Made by a program: the position numbers and the translations under genes
Notes under the pieces: generated by a model
What the model saw: only the letters and a program-made list of their open reading frames with translations
What the model was told of the DNA's origin: nothing
Databases searched by the model: none
Shown: positions 1 through 10,559 of the stretch, piece by piece
How positions within the stretch are numbered: the stretch's first letter is position 1
Layout: each line of letters starts with the position of its first letter
Assembly: GCA_000149265.1 (NCBI GenBank)
Contig: CH002616.1
Location: forward strand, 84,433-148,432
Reading direction: 5' to 3'
Length of the DNA: 64,000 nucleotides
Origin: Ciona savignyi
Taxonomy: Eukaryota > Chordata > Ascidiacea > Phlebobranchia > Cionidae

Positions 1-1
1 C

Positions 2-655
2 CTACCGTTATCCTCGGGTTACTTTGTTTCTTCCTTATGGTTTCCGAATTACTTTTATTCTCAACAAAGCATGAGAAAGGAGGATATCAAGCTGTTAATT
101 GGACGAATGACACAAAACTCAAATCGTACATTTGGGAAGTTGAATTGGTCTCACATAAAAGAAACTCTGGGAAGCAACTTTAAAAGCTTAGAAGTGAAAG
201 GGGAATTTGGTTACTACAGTAAGACCAGCGTTTGTTTGCCGAGATTGTTTGTCAAAGTTGGTGATACCGCTTGGGAATATTCCACAATGCTTATCACCCT
301 CAACTTTTGCATGTTTATATATATGGTTATAAGCTATGTTATTATCTACAAGCGAGGAACCACGATGAAGAAAAGCAAACAAAACGATAAAAATAAAAAC
401 CTTCAAAAGAGAATTACTCGTCTAATTGTCACTGATTTCTTATGTTGGATTCCACTTTGTATTATGGCTTATATAAATCTAGCCGGTGTCACACTTAATT
501 CTATAGTGTATGTAATTAGTGCGGCTGGTTTACTACCAATTAACAGCACAATTAACCCTTTGCTGTACTCAAAACAACTCGAAGTTTGGCTTGTTAAAGT
601 ATTTAACAAGGTAAAGCTTTTTTGTAAAACTGGCGTAAAACGCCCTAAGCAGTAA
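2..655 (+). CDS. 3' end of a class A GPCR, LGR/relaxin-receptor-like (partial)
   Basis: The frame is open from the window edge to TAA at 653-655, so this is the C-terminal part of a longer gene. Counting from the Met at 71, residues 45-60 resemble the second extracellular loop of LGR-type receptors (GYY..SVCLP). TM5 is about 70-93, starting with WEYST. TM6 is about 115-138 and carries CWIP, the usual bent-helix motif. TM7 is about 143-166 and ends in NPLLY, the NPxxY equivalent. A short basic tail follows. The CWIP, LPINSTINP and VCLP combination fits leucine-rich-repeat receptors of the relaxin receptor or GRL101 group, which signal through G proteins at the plasma membrane. The region before residue 43 is uncertain: another frame (1-66) encodes a hydrophobic helix that could be TM4, so a small intron or a frameshift may lie between about 70 and 195. 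The ligand cannot be told. Confidence 0.75.
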   Translation, partial: LPLSSGYFVSSLWFPNYFYSQQSMRKEDIKLLIGRMTQNSNRTFGKLNWSHIKETLGSNFKSLEVKGEFGYYSKTSVCLPRLFVKVGDTAWEYSTMLITLNFCMFIYMVISYVIIYKRGTTMKKSKQNDKNKNLQKRITRLIVTDFLCWIPLCIMAYINLAGVTLNSIVYVISAAGLLPINSTINPLLYSKQLEVWLVKVFNKVKLFCKTGVKRPKQ

Positions 656-712
656 CTGCATTTTAACCATTTGTATTTGTAATTTTAACCATTTTGTTTT
701 TGTAAAATATTT

Positions 713-800
713 AAATGTAATTCGTAATTTCGAATGATTTTAATGTAATTCGTAATTTTAAATAATTTTAAGGTTATTTGTAATGTCAAATGATTTTAAT
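713..800. repeat. Degenerate AT-rich tandem repeat, about 28-bp unit, 3 copies
   Basis: Three consecutive units share the core TGTAATTCGTAATTT..AATGATTTT, the last being more diverged. The repeat lies 60 bp beyond the GPCR stop codon, probably in its 3' UTR. Confidence 0.6.
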
Positions 801-1066
801 ATATTATTTTATTTCGAATAATGTTATCAATTAAATCTTGTATACAATGTGGTAAAGAGTCGTTTTTCTTTGTTTTTTTACCAAACTTTATTTTTATTAC
901 AGTAAACACTACAACAATTGCACCTTAACCACTGTAATATATTATTAGGGCTTCTTTTATTTTAAATTTCAGCTGTATTTGAATGTGGATGTTATTACTA
1001 TTTGTTTAAAACCCAGCTATTTCCCTGGTTTTAATAAATGTTTTCCTAGTCTTAATTATTTATAGT

Positions 1067-1362
1067 CCGGCCCGTTGGTCTAACGGTTAAGTGCGTCGCC
1101 TTTCAATCGAAAGGTTGCAGGTGTGAAACTGGTCGCTAGCTAGTTGGTTGTGTCCTTGGGCAAGGCACTTTACGGACATTGCCTGAACCCAGCGGATTAA
1201 TGGGTTCTACCAAATTGAAGGAACGTGTCTATCATATACAACACACTGCAATAGTTACGGTAACCCGACGATGGGCGCGAGGTGATCTGACGATTGCCCG
1301 TGTGTTAACCCCCTTGGTTTTCCAATTCACGGGGATAAAGATGAATATTCCATCCTATCCTC
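1067..1362 (+). repeat. tRNA-derived SINE, family A, full copy
   Basis: The head is tRNA-like: box A-like TTGGTCTAACGGTTAAG, an anticodon-arm-like hairpin (GCCTTTCAATCGAAAGGT) and a box B-like GGTGTGAAAC. A unique body of about 220 bp follows (TTGGGCAAGGCACTTTACGG, then ACCCAGCGGATTAATGGGTT, then CTGACGATTGCCCGTGTG). Nearly the same sequence recurs at 3999-4292 and at the right window edge, and more diverged copies lie elsewhere. Short ORFs read through these copies are not genes. Confidence 0.88.
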
Positions 1363-1796
1363 CTATCCTATTATATTTCTTTTATAAGATTCGTTTATGT
1401 TTTAAAAAATTGTTTAAATGAATAGATCGGTGTTAGTTCGTCGACTACTTGTTTGTGTCTTTGGTTAGTGCAGTTAACGAATATCACCTGTTCCAAGGAA
1501 TTGATGGGTTCTTCTATTTTGCAGACATCTTTATATTACTGTGAGCATAATATATAAAGTTACAATGTAATTTATCAAATCACTAAATGGCCAAGTTAAT
1601 AACAAATGGATCGCGTTGTTTTATAGGCAATTTAAAAGAGTGTTTTCTTAACTTTGAAATATTTTTGCTAGGTCCATTACTTTATGGCTGCAGAAAGAAA
1701 CAATATAAACCATTTATATCATAAACTTAAGTGTGATTAGATAACCAAGGGCCCGGATGTTCCGCCCGCATGCAGAATTAACACTGGGTTGACATA

Positions 1797-1856
1797 CTCT
1801 AGAAACATATTAATTGAGTTGACCTTCTAGCTACATATTAATTGAGCTACTCGCAA
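1797..1856. repeat. Short direct repeat, ACATATTAATTGAG twice
   Basis: The 14-mer ACATATTAATTGAG occurs at 1805 and 1833, each preceded by a CTAG-like sequence. It is probably a simple local duplication. Confidence 0.5.
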
Positions 1857-2565
1857 TGGTATAAGCTTTTGTAAATTTACATAAAGTAATATATAACTTA
1901 TGTCATAAAAATATTATTTCGTCGATGATTAAATACTGTTGAATTTTCCAACAATTCACTTTTGTCTGAATTTAAACAAATTGCCGAAAAAAAGGTGAAA
2001 ATTTATCTTCCTGAAAGTGTAAAAAATTAAACAAAAAGTATAATATTAAGTTTATTTGTTTTGCGCAAATATTACGCAGAACAACGAAAGACAAAACGTA
2101 GCACAAAATCAGGAAAATACCTAAACGATTTACTATTTACATGACCTACAAGCTTCATTGTGCTAATTTGCATTAGTCTTTTCTCTTAATTAATAAACAA
2201 CATATTAATGAACTCTAGTCACGTAATTTGAATGGCTTGCTGTTTCTTGCACAATTAGTTATCCTTATCAATTGTTTGATGCAGTGGATGTTACTATACA
2301 GACCCATTTATGTACACGCTTCCAGAAAGTGCGAGAGAGAGAAACAACGATATACAATAAAAAACAAAAGTTCGCCACTTATTTTGCATTGTTCTTTTAA
2401 GTGACTTAAATGTGTTTCTGTTCATAATAGTTTTATATATAGCAATAGCCCGGTAATCGAACGAACGATTTAAGCCAGCAGATTTAGGCAGTTTAAATTT
2501 TACCTATAACACAATGCTAACTGGTTAAAAAGGAACGACTATTACCAGTTTTTATTAAAGCCATT

Positions 2566-5500
2566 ATGACTTTTAAGAAAAGAGTCTGTGGGTTTACCAT
2601 AGAAAACCCAGGGATAATACTCATTAATTTGAAACTTTTGGTAAGTGTTTTACAATTCTTGTTTGCCGGGCTATAATTAGAACCGTACTGACTCGACGCT
2701 TAAAATGTTTATTTATTGAAATCTGTATGTAAACATTCACGTAAGGACATAAACGAAATAAGTTAGCGACTGGTTTTGATCCCACTACCATGCCCTTAGT
2801 GGCCCAACACGCCACCATTAGTTTTAAAGAATTTTAAGTGTCACCCTTAGGACTGTTGCCTGTTTATTTATTGGCCAAGTAACCGCCACATAATAAATAA
2901 TGTATATCAGGTGTTTGGTGCAACTCTATTTGCGGTTGGCACGTCGATGGCCATTAACCCTACCGTCCTGGATATAATAAAGTTGTCGAAAGTAGAAGAA
3001 CATAAAATTGGTTTGTATTAAGGATTTATTGTGTTGTAAGTACGTGTTTAAACTTATACTAGATAACGTGTGCAAGCATAAAGTGATTAGCTAAATCAAT
3101 AACGTAAGTTACCAAACCATTTATAACTCATAAGAAACTACACACAAAACCCAAAGTGTTGCGCTGTGTCCACACAGAGATAATTAAATAGTGTAATTAT
3201 ATCTTAATTTTTATTTATAAAATACTTTCTTTTCTAGTTTATATAACGTGCGGGGCAGTTGGAGGTTTTGCATGTTTGGCTGGATTGTTAGGGTTATATG
3301 CATTAAAAGAGGATTCAACCTCATGTTTCAGAAAGGTATAGTAATATAGGTGTACTTCATTCCGAGGAAATACTTACCTTGTTGTTTATTAGCAAATCTT
3401 CCTACTCGTCATACTTTGCTTTTCCGAATTTGGACTTGGAGTTGCCTCTGCAGTTTATCAATCTTCGGTAAATCAGAATTTTCTATTTTCCAAGAATGAA
3501 TAGGTAACCAGGCAACCTGTTTGTTACTTTTAGAAAATAAAGATAGGTTTGGATTGGTACACGCAAACTTATTAGTGTCTGCCTGCAAAATCAAAGCTTA
3601 AACAGTTGGTATCAGGTATACCATGAATGATTAAGTAACCAGATTGTTAATGCATGCAGAAACACAAGAGAGTTCACTCAAAAAATAGTGATATTTAGCA
3701 CGTGATTGACAGTGCACGTCATCCAAACCCTGTAAATAAATGGGTTGTACTAAAACTGACAGATCGTTTCAATCATACACACACACAATGCATTGGCTCC
3801 TGTAACCTTTCACCCAACGAGAGTAAACCTGATCATTGCCCGTGGGACACACTTGCGCTCTCCTAGTTACTAAGATAAACCTAAACATTTTATTCTATTG
3901 ATATTTAAAGCTTTTAGCAACAAACTAACCCAATAACATTTTCGGTGAAACTCTGCCGTGTCACTGCCCTGTTACGGATTAACAAGGTATTAGTCTGGGG
4001 CCGGGTTAGTCTGGGGGTTAATTGCGTCGTTTTTCAATCGAAAGGTTACAGGTGCGAAACTGGTCGCTAGCTAGACGGTTGTGTGTTCGGACAAGGCACT
4101 TTACGGATACTGCCTGAACCCAGCGGATTAATGGGTTCTACCAAATTGAAGGAACGTGTCTATCATCCACAAGACACTGCAATAGCTTCGGTAACCCGAC
4201 GGTGGGCGAGAGGTGATCTGACGATAGCCCGTGTGTTAACCACCTTGGTTTTCCCATTCACGAGGATAAACATGAAAATCCTATCCTACTACGTATCTTT
4301 GCATTAGCAAATACCTTATATTTGATATATTCTAACAGGTTGATTATAGTGTTAATACAAATATGGAAGTGCATGGCAAGCTCCTTAATCACGTGACCAA
4401 CGCTATCTATGCCAAAGTCGAACAAGAGGTTGTTGGCCTATAGTATTACATATACTTGTGATTTACAATTAGTTATAATAATTTCAGTGTTTTGGCCCTG
4501 ATAGGGACTAGCATAATATCAGTCGTATAATTAGAAATACCCATTTATAAACATAATTATACTGATATATTTTTAGTGTATATCAGTAATTAAACTAGAT
4601 TGTACAATCTGTTATTAATTGCACAAAGTAATTGCTTGTTTCAGAATTATTAATTTCGGGTAGGATTTTTTAAAATATATCTTCCATGTTACATTAGCAT
4701 GATCGTAAGTCCTTTTTTTGTATAAGAATTGATATATATACATCGGTCGCGTTACCCATTCCGCCACACGACCGTACACCACCCATTTTATATTTGTCCA
4801 AGTGTATAGCTTGGTGGGTAAGGGTCATCTTTTAATTAAACGGTTGTTGAATCGGAGCCCTGACTAGTTTGTTGTGTACTTATGCAATGTACGTAATAAA
4901 CCTCTTTTAAACACAAACCCAGTGGATTATTGGGTTGTACAAAAACTCTAATTTATACACAACACACTGCAAAAGCTGGCGGCCGCAAGATATTCTGACG
5001 ATATGACAATGCTCGTTTAGCTTTTTTAATTTAAGGAGATAAAAAAATGCACGCTATACGTATGCTCATGCTGTGTATTTACAAGTTGTTTTGTCAGTTG
5101 AAATGCTGTGGGGCTACTGAGGGTTGTTCAGATTGGAATCAGGATACCTCCGCAAATTATGGTTGCGAGTGTGACCCAAAGGTCGACTTTGCCTACAACT
5201 GCAGGCCCCCAACTGGCCCACAATGCATTTTAAACATGGACTTTATTTTTCATCAGGTATGAGCGTTTGGCATGTTTTATGATTAAAGATTAAATTAAAG
5301 ATAAAATTCCTACAAATTAACAAAAAATATCTGCTTCAATAATGTTATTACACAAGTTTTTAAAAATCTAAGCCCTTCAGTGGCTCTTCTTTTAGATAAA
5401 TGGTTGGACAATTTTCAGACTTACCCCTATAGTTAACTATAAATGCTAAAAAAATCAAATATAGAATTTACGAACTATAGTAGACTGCGCATCGTCTGCA

Positions 5501-5694
5501 GTGACTGTCAAATATTTTGTTAAATATCATTTTATTTTTAATGCCAACACTGGCGTTTTGTTTGTTTTTAGCCGTGCTCCGTACCAATAATGAAGATATT
5601 GTACAACAATCTCCAAACAATCTCGGGTCTTGTTTGGTTTATGTTCGCTACAGAGGTAACTTTTGCGAACATCTTTTTGGGGGTAGTTATATAA
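2566..5694 (+). CDS. Tetraspanin, seven exons, complete (239 aa)
   Basis: Coding exons are 2566-2640, 2911-3010, 3238-3335, 3393-3467, 4339-4428, 5098-5256 and 5572-5694. Every junction is GT-AG and all phases agree, giving 720 nt with no internal stop. The first donor is TTG|GTAAGTG. TM1 is about residues 17-38 (exons 1-2). A small extracellular loop follows (INPTVLDI). TM2 is about 59-81, and TM3 about 92-114 carries the membrane glutamate (FSEFG). The large extracellular loop is about 115-210 and contains the diagnostic CCG (149-151) plus six further cysteines (156, 169, 171, 181, 189, 201). TM4 is 216-239 and carries the usual glutamate (227). Tetraspanins organise membrane microdomains with integrins and other partners. 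The stop follows TM4 directly, so there is no cytoplasmic tail, which is unusual. Only the 53-codon CCG segment and its flanks form a visible ORF; the other exons are shorter than 35 codons. The subfamily is not assigned. Confidence 0.9.
2755..2825 (-). repeat. SINE family A fragment in tetraspanin intron 1
   Basis: On the minus strand there is a tRNA-head-like stretch (GGTGGCGTGTTGGGCC, then GGGATCAAAACCAGTCGC) resembling the heads of the family A copies. It is strongly diverged and has no tail. Confidence 0.45.
3738..3865 (+). repeat. SINE family A body fragment in tetraspanin intron 4
   Basis: A decayed body without the tRNA head: AATGGGTTGTACTAAA, TCAATCATACACACACAC, then CTGATCATTGCCCGTG, matching the order of the intact copies. 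Confidence 0.6.
3999..4292 (+). repeat. tRNA-derived SINE, family A, full copy in tetraspanin intron 4
   Basis: It is closely similar to the copy at 1067-1362 over the whole length, including the tRNA-like head (CAATCGAAAGGTTACAGG), the CACTTTACGG block and the CGTGTGTTAACCACCTTGG tail. It ends only about 45 bp before the acceptor of tetraspanin exon 5 (4339), so the exon's branch-point region lies at the SINE edge. Confidence 0.88.
4733..4800 (-). repeat. SINE family B head fragment
   Basis: Read on the plus strand it gives ATCGGTCGCGTTACCCATTC..CCACACGACCG, the reverse complement of a tRNA-like head (TGGCCGAATGGTTAACGCGACCG) that recurs many times in the window. It lies in tetraspanin intron 5. 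Confidence 0.65.
4850..5020 (+). repeat. SINE family A, degenerate copy in tetraspanin intron 5
   Basis: Blocks GTTGTGTACTTATGCAATG, ACCCAGTGGATTATTGGGTT, ACACAACACACTGCAAAAGCT and ATATTCTGACGAT follow the order of the intact family A elements with many substitutions. The copy ends about 80 bp upstream of the exon 6 acceptor. Confidence 0.7.
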
Positions 5695-6400
5695 AGAGGT
5701 GGAATACACGAGATTTATCTATCAATTTATATTATCTGGACTACGGGGGTTTGACTTTTATTAGTTAGTTTATGAATCTAAACAATCAATTTTTCCACAG
5801 GTTTTGGGAATTTACTATACAGTTTTAGAAAAGTGGAAAGACAATTGATAACCCCCAAGATGAAGCAAAACATAAATCGGGCTTGAAAACACAGTAACCT
5901 GGTCTGTAATAGTTTAGAACACCATATATATGATTAATCATCAAAACAAATAATAATTGTACGTATAGATAAATTAAGATTGTTTATCATTCATTACCAT
6001 CGTCTGTGATAACTTTATTGTTATTTTGAAACAGTATTATATGATTATTTTAATAAGAAGTATATGTGGAACCTTAATCACGCTAAAGAGCTTATATATG
6101 TTTTTATTTGAATTATTTTACCTTTCGTTCTTAATCGATACATGATTTTGTTAAAAGTATGATCATTTTTTTAATAATTAAGTTGACAAAATATGTTTTT
6201 ATTTATTTTACTGTGAAGTTATAAAAACTGTAATACATGAACTCGGTTACAGTCTAATTTATATATTCTTTAAATAATTTTACCACATAAGATTTGGTTA
6301 CACGTTTTTCATAACATTTCTTATTCCAATAACGATTTCAATAATTTTGGAAACGCAGGTAAATTTAATAAAAACCAACTAAAGTAAAACAGAGTCGAAA

Positions 6401-6556
6401 ATGATTACAAAGCATTTGATGTGTGAAATGGCGCGTATAGATAATGCTGAGATAGCCCCTAACGATGCCATGGTCGATTTTAACTTGTCAATAAAGTCAG
6501 ATAACCATCGCGAAGTTATTAACAATAACATTGCCTTTGTTGCGGCTCGCGGTTGA
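6401..6556 (+). CDS. Possible small ORF, 51 aa, unknown
   Basis: An ATG-initiated frame of 51 codons ends in TGA at 6554-6556. Its base composition is less AT-rich than the flanks, and an AATAAA lies about 40 bp past the stop. There is no signal peptide, membrane helix or recognisable motif, and no upstream exon was found. It could be a small gene, part of the tetraspanin 3' UTR, or chance. Confidence 0.18.
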   Translation: MITKHLMCEMARIDNAEIAPNDAMVDFNLSIKSDNHREVINNNIAFVAARG

Positions 6557-9500
6557 AGTGTAGTTTTACTTATTTTGTACTCTTTTGGGCAACACCAATA
6601 AAGAAGAAAGGGGTTAACTGCCCAGTAAAACTATAAAATATGTATAACCCTGCTCCGAAACACTTATATCAACCTAAGAACTAAAACTTATTTTAACCTC
6701 AGCGTTTTGACTAATTTTCATTATCTTTATTGTATTTTGTAGTTTCCCTTATTCCCTGCTTAGAGTTCCCCCTTGTTTTTGTCCCTGCATTACAATAAAG
6801 AGTTTGGTTATTTACAACTCATTACAGTAGCAAAGGAGAAGAGGGCGACGGCTATTACCAAGATAATGTCGAACATGATAAATAATATTTATAAATATTA
6901 GACCTAAATGTAGTTAAGCAATTGTACAATTCTGAAATAAATAAAATCTTATTATTGGGACACGTATGATGAATAATGAAGTACAGAAATCAAAAACAAG
7001 CGTAAATATTTGTTAAAGGTTAAAAAGTTGACCGACACCATTCAAGTGCGAATAGAAATTCTCATTCCGGCGATTTACCATACAAGGACTGAAAATCTCG
7101 AATTTAAAGGGACACAGCTTATCTGATAACTAAAAGTCGTGAGATCGGGTAATATAATTGCAAAGTTCAAGGCTTTTGTCTTTGTCTGAAACGGGTCCAT
7201 TTCAAACGATGGTTTGGTAAAGCTTTTTAAACTTTTTTTTCAAAGAAGTTTTTCAAGCTTCTAAAATGACCGTTTAGTATTACCTTCACTTTCACATATT
7301 CTGCATTAAAATAATCGAAAGTGTTTGTTAATTCTACATTCTGATCACGTTTGTGGTCAATTTTTGTAAAATTAAAAATATTCATAACATTCTTATAACA
7401 GTGATTTATGCGAAGTCTCTAGAGAACTGTTTTTTATAACATGGATTAGAATACTCGTGTTTAACTGGAGGGATATTGGACAAGGTTGGTGTTAAAATCG
7501 CCAGATTACCTTGCCAAATAGTGGAAGATGTAGTAGATTAATAAAAGCGATGGCGACATAGCTGGATATAGTCCTCTTAGTTACATTGACTAATAATAAA
7601 AGTAAGTAACATTTTAAAACAAAAATTGCATTATATGTTTAAAAGTTGTTTCATTATATAAAAATATATCACCGCTCGGTGACGCTGTGGATCTATATTT
7701 GGGTAGCCATTTGTTAGCGCGATCCTTATACGAAAGAAGTATATCCATAAAACGGTCTTCAATCACAGCGCGGATTCGAAACTTAGCCCAATAAATAATG
7801 TTTATAATTTCATTACAGAACGTTGCAATAAAAACTAGTAATGGAAAGCATTTACATTGCCTGAATTAAATATTGGAAAACGTTTACATTACTGCTACAA
7901 TGTTTAAACATATTGCTACGGAAAAAAGTTGTATTTATTCCTAAAAATTGTTTTTTTTCTTTCGGTTATTTTCGATGTCTTTTTTATATTTACTTAAAAT
8001 AGACTGTAGTGCTATCAACGATATTAAAATTTTCGATATTATCATTGAATGACAAACGAAGATATGATAGAGTGAATTTTGATTGCTATGATTCTATGCT
8101 TGACACTACTTACTTCTTGTAGCAAACAGTTCAACTGACATGAGTGATCGCATCATGGCCATTTGCAATGTGTCGACTATTTGTATTGGCAACGCTATGC
8201 GATTTTGACTTATTAGCCCAGACACCTCTTGGCATTTTCTATAGTCACGCTAAACATGTTGTAATTTAATTATCGCGAGGCCTCAATGGGATATTGGAAA
8301 ATTTACCTCACATTGCCACGTGTCAAAGTTTGGGCCCTAAATAAATTTAGTTCCGGCAAACGTCATAGCCAATGCGTGAATACAGCGAAGGAATGCATTC
8401 TATAGAAACTTGATTTTGAATCCTGACACGCGACTAAATGTGAAAGACGCTTCACCACCGACTTTGTATTGTTTCTATGGGTGAGAGTGAAGTTAGGCGG
8501 CCCGCAAACGCTTCAGTGAATTCACGGTATTTTTAATTTGCCAAAAGCAAAAATCAAACACTTTTCACCACGGCAGACAGTAGGGGAACAGAAAGCAAAA
8601 CGTGCCGATGGAGAAACAAAGTAACATTGATTTTCAAGACCGGTAGACCAAGACGAATTTTTGTTGATTTTTGGGTGCGATGTATATATAGGTCACACAA
8701 CTTATATATTACTTTCTAACGTCCCATACATACGAACATAAAAGTATGGATCAATGGGTGTATAGCTAACTACTGCTCGCACGAATTAACCTCATCTACA
8801 CACCCTTGGATATTGTGCGTAATAGTCCATGTTTAGGTATTTATTCATAACCCAGCGCAACTGACAACAACAAATTGCCATCAAATATAACGGCCAAGTA
8901 AATAAAATAACCACATTTCCTGAAATGTTTAAATTTTAATTACAATAACAAGAAGTACTATTGACTCTGTTGTCCAAATAGTTGTAGTCGTTTTGTTTAT
9001 TTATTTTCTACCAATCGTCTTAAATTTTTGTCTCAGAATATTTGACAGCATCATGGTTTCAGAATCATAGATTGGTCTTGTCTGTGAGATCCGAAATGCA
9101 TTATGCCATAGATGAACGGCTGGACCATAAAATGTGTTTATTTCACCCATGAATCGTAGCATGGCATGTAACGTTTAACCTTGTCTCAACTTTGCTTGTA
9201 TATTTCGCGCTTAATCGACTGTACTACAAGGCGATCCTTGTCGGAACTTTTTGGAGGAATGGCATTGCCAAACTGCGCTCTGTTTCAGCGCCAAATCGAT
9301 TGCGTTTCTGAAACGAATTTCCCACAGATGGCCGTTGTACCCTAAGTTTTTGCTACATTGTTGGAATCAGACAATCGGTTGTTCGAAGCTGTTTATGGCA
9401 CGCACTTTGCAAACTTGGAATTTGCGTAGCGTTTCTGCTACAGCAGCGAGAGTATTGAGCCTGCCAGAAAACAGCTTGTTGTGGCCGAGTAATGACGTAA

Positions 9501-10542
9501 GAATAGAAAACAACGATGGCCGGGAACACTTTCCCAACCGCAACAGATGTTATGGCACGCAACCCCCCAACCAATCACAAGTGATTAGTCAAACAGTTAT
9601 GTGGCTGTCTCGAGTTACGCTGTATAGTCATTCAGACCACGAAACTCCTTGCAAAGATTATTATTCCCATGGTTAATTTCATATGTGTAACGAACAAAGT
9701 TAAAATAAGTTTCTAAACGTCAGTGTGGAGCAATTGCATGTGTCGAATTTTATGGGCAACCTGAAATATTTCGGTTTCCGACCACTCACACTATTTACGG
9801 CCAATCAATACACCAAAGTAAGCGGTCTGTTTTCATCTTAGCCATAAGCTTTAAAAGCTAAACTGGAGATCTTCAATTTCTTCCAAGCAATTTGATTGAG
9901 CCACAGCGAAATGCGAATCGTACAATTGGGGACAAAGTCTACGGTCCGACGATTTCGGTATTTCCTTAAATTCGCGGTGATTTATGACCAAGAATGTCAC
10001 GGGAAATATGAAAGGCTACATTTATTACCAACTAATGTGACAAAGCTTATATCCTACACGCTGTAATTAGATTACAAGGTGTGATGTGACTGTGATTTGT
10101 TCCGTGACCTTATGCTATATAATAAACACAACAAACAAATTATTCTTAAGACACCTAAACACAAAATAATCTACGTGAAACGGAGAACAGACAGTACCTA
10201 AAACATGGTATTACGTGCGCGTTAAACGGAAAACAGTTTTGAGTTATAATTATGCAACAGCTGGATTATTGTTTAAAAATGGTAATGAGATTTGATGTTA
10301 ATTTTTGGCAATAACAGCATTTTTTCTAGAAAGAAAAGTCTCATTAGTTAAAGTGTGAAAAAGTAAATACTCGTCAGAAAGACACCCGCTCAACCACAAT
10401 ACCAGATAAGCTAATCGCATAAATAAGCAACCTGTTACCGCAAAGTATTTCCAATATACTGGAAAATCGCTTGTGTTTTATCGATAACCCGCGATGCTTA
10501 ATAACTCGTCAAGCAAATCGGATCTTCCGTCCATAAAATGAA

Positions 10543-10559
10543 CACCTGTGCAACAGGTG
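10543..10559. promoter_or_regulatory. Palindromic double E2-box
   Basis: CACCTGT-GCA-ACAGGTG is a perfect inverted repeat with 7-bp arms and a 3-bp spacer. CACCTG/CAGGTG is the core bound by Snail, ZEB and E-protein factors. The embedded 11-mer CACCTGTTGCA recurs at 11925-11935 and 21487-21497. Function is inferred from sequence only. Confidence 0.3.

Larger units (their letters stand above)
656..2565. other. Intergenic between the GPCR and the tetraspanin
   Basis: AT-rich, with no supportable gene. It contains degenerate AT-rich tandem repeats (713-800), one full SINE (1067-1362) and a short direct repeat (1797-1856). The 3' UTR of the GPCR and the 5' UTR and promoter of the tetraspanin must lie here, but no clear TATA or initiator stands out. 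AATAAA at 1033-1038 could be a poly(A) signal for the GPCR. Confidence 0.6.

Noticed and set aside
9251..9676. 141-codon open frame
   Set aside because: It starts with TTG, has no recognisable motif, and an antisense frame overlaps it; no splice partners were found.
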